A DNA stretch of 64,000 nucleotides from Polaromonas sp. (GTDB lineage Bacteria > Pseudomonadota > Gammaproteobacteria > Burkholderiales > Burkholderiaceae_C). A model generated the notes under the pieces. The model worked only from the letters and a program-made list of their open reading frames with translations. It was not told the DNA's origin and ran no database searches. A program made the translations under genes and the position numbers. Below are positions 59,281 to 64,000 of this stretch, in pieces (within the stretch, counting starts at the first letter, position 1; the number at the start of each line of letters is the position of its first letter). The stretch covers positions 93,427 to 157,426 of the forward strand of contig JAURWY010000026.1 of NCBI GenBank assembly GCA_030654695.1, in the 5' to 3' direction.

Positions 59281-60477
59281 ATGGCAAACAACAGAGGCGT
59301 CGTCTACGTCGAGCAGGGCAAAGTGGAAGTTCGCGCGATCGACTACCCCAAACTTCTCAACCCCAAAGGGCGCACCGCTAACCACGGCGTCATCCTCAAG
59401 GTGCTCACCACCAATATCTGTGGTTCCGATCAGCACATGGTGCGCGGTCGCACCACCGCCCCTGCGGGTTTGGTGCTGGGTCATGAAATCACGGGTGAGG
59501 TCATTGAAGCCGGCAAGGACGTCGAAACGCTGGAAGTCGGCGACATCGTCTCTGTGCCCTTCAACGTTGCTTGTGGTCGTTGCCGACTCTGCAAGGAACG
59601 CCAGACCGGCGTCTGCCTCACCGTCAATGAATCTCGTCCCGGCGGCGCTTACGGTTATGTCGACATGGGCGGCTGGGTTGGCGGGCAAGCTGAATACGTC
59701 ATGGTGCCGTACGCGGACTTCAACTTACTGAAGTTTCCCGATCGCGATCAGGCGATTGAAAAGATCCGCGATCTCACATGCCTTTCTGACATTCTGCCGA
59801 CGGGTTATCACGGTGCAGTAACGGCAGGCGTTGGTCCCGGCAGCACGGTCTATGTGGCGGGTGCTGGCCCGGTCGGTCTGGCGGCGGCTGCATCTGCCCG
59901 ATTGTTGGGTGCTGCCGTTGTCATCGTTGGCGATGTCAACCCGGCCCGACTCAAACATGCCAAGAGCGTGGGTTTCGAAGTGGCCGACCTGTCCACCGAT
60001 GTGCCGCTGGGCGATCAGATTCAGGCCATTCTCGGTGTGCCGGAAGTTGACAGCGCCATCGATGCCGTCGGCTTTGAAGCACGCGGCCACGGCCATGAAG
60101 GTGCGCAGCATGAAGCGCCGGCCACCGTGCTCAATTCGTTGATGGAAATCACAAGAGCTGCTGGCAAGATCGGCATCCCCGGCCTGTATGTGACTGAAGA
60201 TCCGGGTGGTGTCGACCAAGCGGCCAAGACCGGGTCACTCAGCATCCGCCTCGGTCTGGGCTGGGCCAAATCGCACAGCTTTATGACAGGCCAGACACCG
60301 GTGATGCAGTACAACCGTGCGCTGATGCAAGCTATTTTGTGGGACCGTATCAAGATCGCCGACATCGTCGGCGTCAAGGTCATCTCACTGGATGAAGCCC
60401 CTACCGGCTATGCGCAGTTTGATGCCGGTGCGCCCGTGAAGTTTGTGATTGATCCGCACGGGCAGTTGAAACGTTAA
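59281..60477 (+). CDS. fdhA: Glutathione-independent formaldehyde dehydrogenase
   Basis: A 398-residue zinc MDR enzyme of the Pseudomonas putida FdhA type, which oxidises formaldehyde with tightly bound NAD and no glutathione. Segments: TTNICGSDQHMVRGR (catalytic zinc Cys), VLGHEITGEVIEAG, the structural zinc cysteines in NVACGRCRLCKERQTGVC, and GAGPVGLAAAASARLLG. The long insertion RGHGHEGAQHEAPATVLNSL is typical of this subfamily. A Shine-Dalgarno AGGAG lies before the ATG. As the last gene after the Rieske enzyme it would remove the formaldehyde released by demethylation. Confidence 0.93.
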   Translation: MANNRGVVYVEQGKVEVRAIDYPKLLNPKGRTANHGVILKVLTTNICGSDQHMVRGRTTAPAGLVLGHEITGEVIEAGKDVETLEVGDIVSVPFNVACGRCRLCKERQTGVCLTVNESRPGGAYGYVDMGGWVGGQAEYVMVPYADFNLLKFPDRDQAIEKIRDLTCLSDILPTGYHGAVTAGVGPGSTVYVAGAGPVGLAAAASARLLGAAVVIVGDVNPARLKHAKSVGFEVADLSTDVPLGDQIQAILGVPEVDSAIDAVGFEARGHGHEGAQHEAPATVLNSLMEITRAAGKIGIPGLYVTEDPGGVDQAAKTGSLSIRLGLGWAKSHSFMTGQTPVMQYNRALMQAILWDRIKIADIVGVKVISLDEAPTGYAQFDAGAPVKFVIDPHGQLKR

Positions 60478-60493
60478 ACGCAGGAAAGTGCTT

Positions 60494-60534
60494 CCCGTGA
60501 CATCGTCTTCACCCTTTTTACGCGATGTCACGGG
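60494..60534. terminator. Perfect 12-bp hairpin between fdhA and the egtB-like gene
   Basis: CCCGTGACATCG (60494-60505) and CGATGTCACGGG (60523-60534) are exact inverted repeats around a 17-base loop that includes a T-run. The right arm encodes the last codons (RDIA) of the convergent egtB-like gene. No U-tail follows on either strand, so termination efficiency is uncertain. Confidence 0.45.
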
Positions 60535-61852
60535 CTAATCGCAAACCGCTGAACTGCCACTGCGCGTCTGGCGGGAAAAAGTTGCGGTAACTGGCTCGCA
60601 GATGGTTTTGCGGTGTGGCGCATGAGCCGCCGCGCAAGACAAACTGCTGGCACATGAACTTGCCGTTGTACTCGCCCACCAAGCCTTCCCAAGGCTTGTA
60701 GCCCGGGTAAGCGCTGTAGCTGGACTGCGTCCATTCCCAGACATCGCCCCAGAGTTGGGCCAACCGGCCGTCGTGTCGTTCCTGCAAGGGCAGGGGATGA
60801 AAGACAGCGTTGTCTTGCAGGTTGCCCGTGATGGCTTGGGACTGGCTGCGTGCGGCCAGCTCCCATTCTTGCTCGGTTGGCAAGCGGGCACCGGCCCAAC
60901 GCGCATACGCGTCGGCTTCAAAATAACTCAAGTGGCAGGCCGGCGTATTCGGGTCTACTGCAACTTGACCGTACAAGGTGAAGTTGCTGTACGTACCGTC
61001 TTCTAGTTGCCAATACAGCGGCAGCTGCTTCGCATTCTGTTGCACCCAATCCCAGCCCATTGACAGCCACAGCTCGGGCCTTTGGTAGCCGCCGTCTTCG
61101 ATGAATTCAATCATGTCGCCATTGGTCACCGGCCGGTCGCCGATTTCAAAGGGCGCTACAAAAACCGGGTGCCTAGGCGTTTCGTTGTCAAAAGCAAAGC
61201 TGCCGTCCAGCGCTGGTTCGTGGCCGTGCCGCACCAAACCACCCGCTTGCCGAATCCAGCCTAGCGACTGCGGATGGGTGCCCGCCAGCGGCCAGCGCTG
61301 GGCATAAGCCGGGCGTGCCGGGTTCTGCGACAGCGCATGCTTGATGTCGGTGATCAGCAACTCTTGATGCTGTTGTTCGTGGTGCAGGCCGAGTTCAAGC
61401 AGTTCCGTAAGTGCGTGCTGATCAGATGCTTCAAGCTTTGATGCCGAGCTGATCAGCGCTTGCATGCGTTGATCTACATGTTGTCGGTAATGCAACACTT
61501 CGGCCAGTGTGGGCCGGCTGATCAGACCACGCTGATGCCGCGGATGCTTGCTGCCGACGGCGTTGTAATAGCTGTTGAAGAGCACCCGAAAGCTGGCATC
61601 GTAAGGCACAAAGTTGGCCTCAAAGCGTTCTAGCAAAAAGGTTTCAAAAAACCAAGTGACATGCGCCAAATGCCATTTGGCGGGGCTGGCGTCTGGCATC
61701 GACTGCAACTGACAATCTTCAGGGCTGAGCGGCCGTGTCAGCTCCACTGTTTGTTGGCGTGTCCGGGCGTAGCGCTGAGCCAGCGCAGACAAGTTGTCGG
61801 TCGACGGTAACGCGTTAGCGTGAGTTGATGAGGGCATGCGGTTAGAAGACAT
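60518..61852 (-). CDS. egtB: EgtB-like iron-dependent sulfoxide synthase (ergothioneine biosynthesis)
   Basis: A 444-residue protein with an N-terminal DinB-like domain carrying the three-histidine iron site (WHLAHVTWFFE and LHHEQQHQELL) and a C-terminal formylglycine-generating-enzyme-like domain (GDRPVTNGDMIEFIEDGGY, LPTEQEWELAARSQ, VWEWTQSSYSAYPGY, VLRGGSCATPQNHLRASYRN). EgtB joins hercynine to cysteine or gamma-glutamylcysteine with oxygen. The hercynine-forming EgtD usually sits next door but is absent here, so either EgtD is elsewhere or the protein makes another sulfoxide or selenoxide. Confidence 0.87.
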   Translation of the reverse strand: MSSNRMPSSTHANALPSTDNLSALAQRYARTRQQTVELTRPLSPEDCQLQSMPDASPAKWHLAHVTWFFETFLLERFEANFVPYDASFRVLFNSYYNAVGSKHPRHQRGLISRPTLAEVLHYRQHVDQRMQALISSASKLEASDQHALTELLELGLHHEQQHQELLITDIKHALSQNPARPAYAQRWPLAGTHPQSLGWIRQAGGLVRHGHEPALDGSFAFDNETPRHPVFVAPFEIGDRPVTNGDMIEFIEDGGYQRPELWLSMGWDWVQQNAKQLPLYWQLEDGTYSNFTLYGQVAVDPNTPACHLSYFEADAYARWAGARLPTEQEWELAARSQSQAITGNLQDNAVFHPLPLQERHDGRLAQLWGDVWEWTQSSYSAYPGYKPWEGLVGEYNGKFMCQQFVLRGGSCATPQNHLRASYRNFFPPDAQWQFSGLRLARDIA

Positions 61853-61922
61853 GGTTTATTTTGCGTGTCTGCTGCAGGTCGTGCATTAAAGCCGGGCAAA
61901 CGCCCTTTTTCGTTGGGTTTGC

Positions 61923-62678
61923 TCAGACCGCGCTAGTGACGACGAGCTCCGGCCTAGGCGACAAGGCCGCGTCGACCACGCGCCTATCGTCAAAGACAAA
62001 GCAGCCGCCGTTGTAATGCGCTTGGCCAACTTGCTCAAAATAAGTCAGGATGCCGCCGTCGAGTTGGAAGACATCCGTCAGCCCGGCTTCGCGCATCAGA
62101 ATAGCGGCTTTCTCGCAGCGGATGCCGCCTGTGCAAAAGCTCACAACGGTTTTGCCTTGCAGCTCGTTAACTTGGGCTTTGAAGGCGGCCGGAAACTCAG
62201 TGAACTTGTCGATGCGCCAGTCGATCGATCCGGTAAACGTGCCGCAGTCCGCTTCAAAGGCGTTGCGCGTGTCGAGCGTGACCACAGCTTGGCCGTGATC
62301 GTCGTGGCCTTGGTCCAGCCAGCGTTTCAGGGTGAGGGCGTCAACCGCCGGGGCGCGGCCGCTGGCAGGTTGAATCGCCGGGTGGTTCATGCGGATGATC
62401 TCTTCCTTTATTTTGACCAGCCGCTTTTGGAAGGGCTGGGCCTGCGACCAGCTTTCTTTGGCCGCCAACCCCACAAACCGGCTGTCCCTGCGCAGCCAGG
62501 TCAAAAAGCCATTAACTTCGGCAGCATCACCTGCCAAAAATAGATTGATGCCCTCTTCGGCAAGCAAGATCGTGCCCTTGATCTCGCTGCCCTCCAGCGC
62601 TTGGCAGATGGCGCTTTGCAAGGCGGGGAGGTCGGCAAGGCTGACAAACCGGTAAGCGGCAATATTCAGAATGGTCAT
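61923..62678 (-). CDS. trhO: tRNA uridine(34) hydroxylase TrhO (rhodanese-domain, YceA)
   Basis: A 251-residue protein: N-terminal domain ILNIAAYRFVSLADLPALQ and IKGTILLAEEGINLFLAG, then a rhodanese domain at about 115-220 with the active Cys loop VSFCTGGIRCEKAA. TrhO hydroxylates U34 of certain tRNAs using oxygen. I start at the ATG at 62678 (MTILNIAAYRF), where the family begins. It is divergent from dnaE, 85 bp apart. The C-terminal cysteine-rich extension found in some YceA proteins is reduced here to NGGCFVFDDRRVVD. Confidence 0.9.
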   Translation of the reverse strand: MTILNIAAYRFVSLADLPALQSAICQALEGSEIKGTILLAEEGINLFLAGDAAEVNGFLTWLRRDSRFVGLAAKESWSQAQPFQKRLVKIKEEIIRMNHPAIQPASGRAPAVDALTLKRWLDQGHDDHGQAVVTLDTRNAFEADCGTFTGSIDWRIDKFTEFPAAFKAQVNELQGKTVVSFCTGGIRCEKAAILMREAGLTDVFQLDGGILTYFEQVGQAHYNGGCFVFDDRRVVDAALSPRPELVVTSAV

Positions 62679-62763
62679 GGTCAGCGGGATTGTAGGAAAA
62701 GACTGAAAAATCGATTTTTGGCAAGCCCCTGAGGCGGCCAAAGTGACGCCTAAAATGATTCGC

Positions 62764-64000
62764 ATGTTTGTTCATTTGCGTATTCATACCGAGTTTTCCG
62801 TTGTCGACGGCACCAATCGGATCGATGAAATTGTGGCCGCTGCAGCGGCCAACCAGCAGCCGGCTTTGGCTATCACCGACCTGTCGAATCTTTTCGGCAC
62901 GGTCAAGTTCTACAAGCAAGCGCGCGGCAAGGGCGTCAAGCCCTTGATCGGTGCCGATGTCTGGGTCGAGGTGCCCGGCAAAGACGCCAGCGCCCCGGCT
63001 GCCCGGTTGCTGCTACTGGTGCAAGACCGCCGCGGCTATTTGAATCTGTCTGAGTTGCTGACCCGTGCCTGGACTCAAAACGTGGTGCGTGACCAAGCCG
63101 TCATCAAGCTCGAATGGTTGCAAGAGTTGGGCGAAGGCCTGATCGCTTTGGCCGGCGCTCAAACCGGCGCCGTCGGCCAAGCCTTGGTGCAAGGCGACCA
63201 GACCCGCGCCATGGAATGTGCCTTGCATTTTGCGGGCCTTTTCCCGTACCGTTTTTATCTGGAGTTGCAGCGCGCTGAACGTGTTGATGACGAGCGTCAT
63301 GTGCTGGCTGCCGTGCAGCTGGCAGCACGCCTCAAGCTGCCGGTGGTGGCCACGCATCCAGTGCAGTTTTTGACCTATGACGACTACGAAGCGCATGAAG
63401 CGCGCGTGTGTATTTCTGAAGGTGAGATTCTGGGCAACGCGCGGCGCGTGCGCAAGTTCACCCGAGAGCAGTACTTCAAGTCGCAGGCGCAGATGACCGA
63501 GTTGTTTGCAGACATCCCGTCGGCACTGGCCAATTCTCTTGAAATCGCCAAGCGCTGTAATCTGGTGCTCGACCTCGGCAAGCCGATGTTGCCCGACTAC
63601 CCGACGCCCGACGTTGACGGTGTGCATTTGCCGATTGATGCGTACTTCCGGCACGCCTCGCATGAAGGTTTGAGCGAACGTCTGCTGCATCTTTATCCGG
63701 ACGAAAAACTGCGCGAAAGCAAGCGGCCTGAGTACGTGGCGCGGCTGGATTTTGAGATCAATGTGATCTTGAAGATGGGCTTCCCGGGTTACTTCCTGAT
63801 CGTCGGTGACTTCATCAACTGGGCCAAGAACAACGGCTGCCCGGTCGGGCCTGGTCGGGGATCTGGCGCAGGTTCGCTGGTGGCTTATTCGTTGCGCATC
63901 ACTGACTTGGATCCACTCCAATACAACTTGCTGTTTGAGCGATTTTTGAACCCGGAACGGGTCTCGATGCCCGACTTCGACATCGACTTTTGCCAGACCA
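62764..64000 (+). CDS. dnaE: DNA polymerase III alpha subunit, N-terminal part
   Basis: The first 412 codons of the replicative polymerase, running off the right edge. The PHP domain starts with [20 protein letters not shown], and the palm begins with [17 protein letters not shown] and [16 protein letters not shown]. The last visible segment, [11 protein letters not shown], holds two catalytic metal-binding aspartates (Asp406 and Asp408, equal to Asp401/Asp403 in E. coli). The full protein should be about 1150-1180 residues. Start at the ATG at 62764, as in homologues. Divergent from trhO. Confidence 0.98.
   Translation, partial: MFVHLRIHTEFSVVDGTNRIDEIVAAAAANQQPALAITDLSNLFGTVKFYKQARGKGVKPLIGADVWVEVPGKDASAPAARLLLLVQDRRGYLNLSELLTRAWTQNVVRDQAVIKLEWLQELGEGLIALAGAQTGAVGQALVQGDQTRAMECALHFAGLFPYRFYLELQRAERVDDERHVLAAVQLAARLKLPVVATHPVQFLTYDDYEAHEARVCISEGEILGNARRVRKFTREQYFKSQAQMTELFADIPSALANSLEIAKRCNLVLDLGKPMLPDYPTPDVDGVHLPIDAYFRHASHEGLSERLLHLYPDEKLRESKRPEYVARLDFEINVILKMGFPGYFLIVGDFINWAKNNGCPVGPGRGSGAGSLVAYSLRITDLDPLQYNLLFERFLNPERVSMPDFDIDFCQT

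Noticed and set aside
58249..59688. A 479-codon minus-strand frame opposite the Rieske oxygenase and fdhA
   Set aside because: Antisense shadow across two well-supported genes; no domain match seen.
1..64000. CRISPR arrays, prophage genes or integrase/attachment sites, including at the tRNA-Gly
   Set aside because: No regularly spaced repeats, phage structural genes or integrase found, and no duplicated tRNA 3' end near 30906-30979.

Overview
The window looks like a chromosomal segment of a Burkholderiales betaproteobacterium, most likely Comamonadaceae (Rhodoferax, Polaromonas or a relative). The signs are four intact Bug/TctC periplasmic receptors plus one broken copy, a grpE-dnaK-dnaJ heat-shock block, a GC-rich code with long antisense shadow frames, and several aromatic-acid and ketone-body catabolic modules. 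It contains no rRNA, phage genes, IS elements or CRISPR array, and one tRNA, tRNA-Gly(CCC).

Layout. 0-6.2 kb: end of a molybdenum hydroxylase, glutathione-dependent formaldehyde dehydrogenase, and dnaJ, dnaK and grpE with a near-consensus sigma-32 promoter. 6.5-15 kb: garL-garR (glucarate/galactarate catabolism), ETF-ubiquinone oxidoreductase, small redox, thioesterase and channel genes, and a PAS-LuxR regulator divergent from scoAB with a perfect dyad between them. 15-26.4 kb: a phthalate-type catabolic cluster. Reductase, dihydrodiol dehydrogenase and a MarR regulator run leftwards and are joined by ATGA overlaps. The Rieske oxygenase, a Bug receptor, a 4,5-dihydroxyphthalate decarboxylase-like protein, a DMT exporter, a second Bug receptor, a ThDP-dependent 2-oxoacid decarboxylase-like enzyme and an aldehyde dehydrogenase run rightwards. 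A repeat-rich operator lies between the two arms. 26.6-33 kb: an orphan hybrid histidine kinase, a MetE-like enzyme, tRNA-Gly, an anion permease and a quinone oxidoreductase.

33.1-37.9 kb: a decayed island. Two 3' gene remnants (hydroxyacid dehydrogenase and LysR) meet head to head at a deletion junction. They are followed by a Bug gene with two internal deletions, then two intact enolase-superfamily genes and an intact Bug gene. 38-53 kb: a glycine-zipper lipoprotein, gabD, a Bug gene, alaS, a PhnDCEE-type ABC transporter, and RNA-modification genes (RluA type, trmB, gluQ), followed by a FAD oxidoreductase and a LysR/aldo-keto reductase pair. 53.6-60.5 kb: pirin, DoxX and a flavodoxin-like protein, a DUF599 protein, then a MarR regulator, a LivK-type binding protein, a Rieske monooxygenase and a glutathione-independent formaldehyde dehydrogenase. 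The last four read as an O-demethylation module. 60.5-64 kb: egtB-like, trhO, and the start of dnaE.

Metabolic reading (inference). The 15-26 kb cluster would take a phthalate-like diacid to protocatechuate. The ThDP enzyme and aldehyde dehydrogenase could feed it from an aryl-glyoxylate such as phthalonate. The 56-60 kb module would demethylate a methoxylated compound and detoxify the formaldehyde. Ring-cleavage genes, TctAB permeases and a reductase for the second Rieske enzyme are not in the window.
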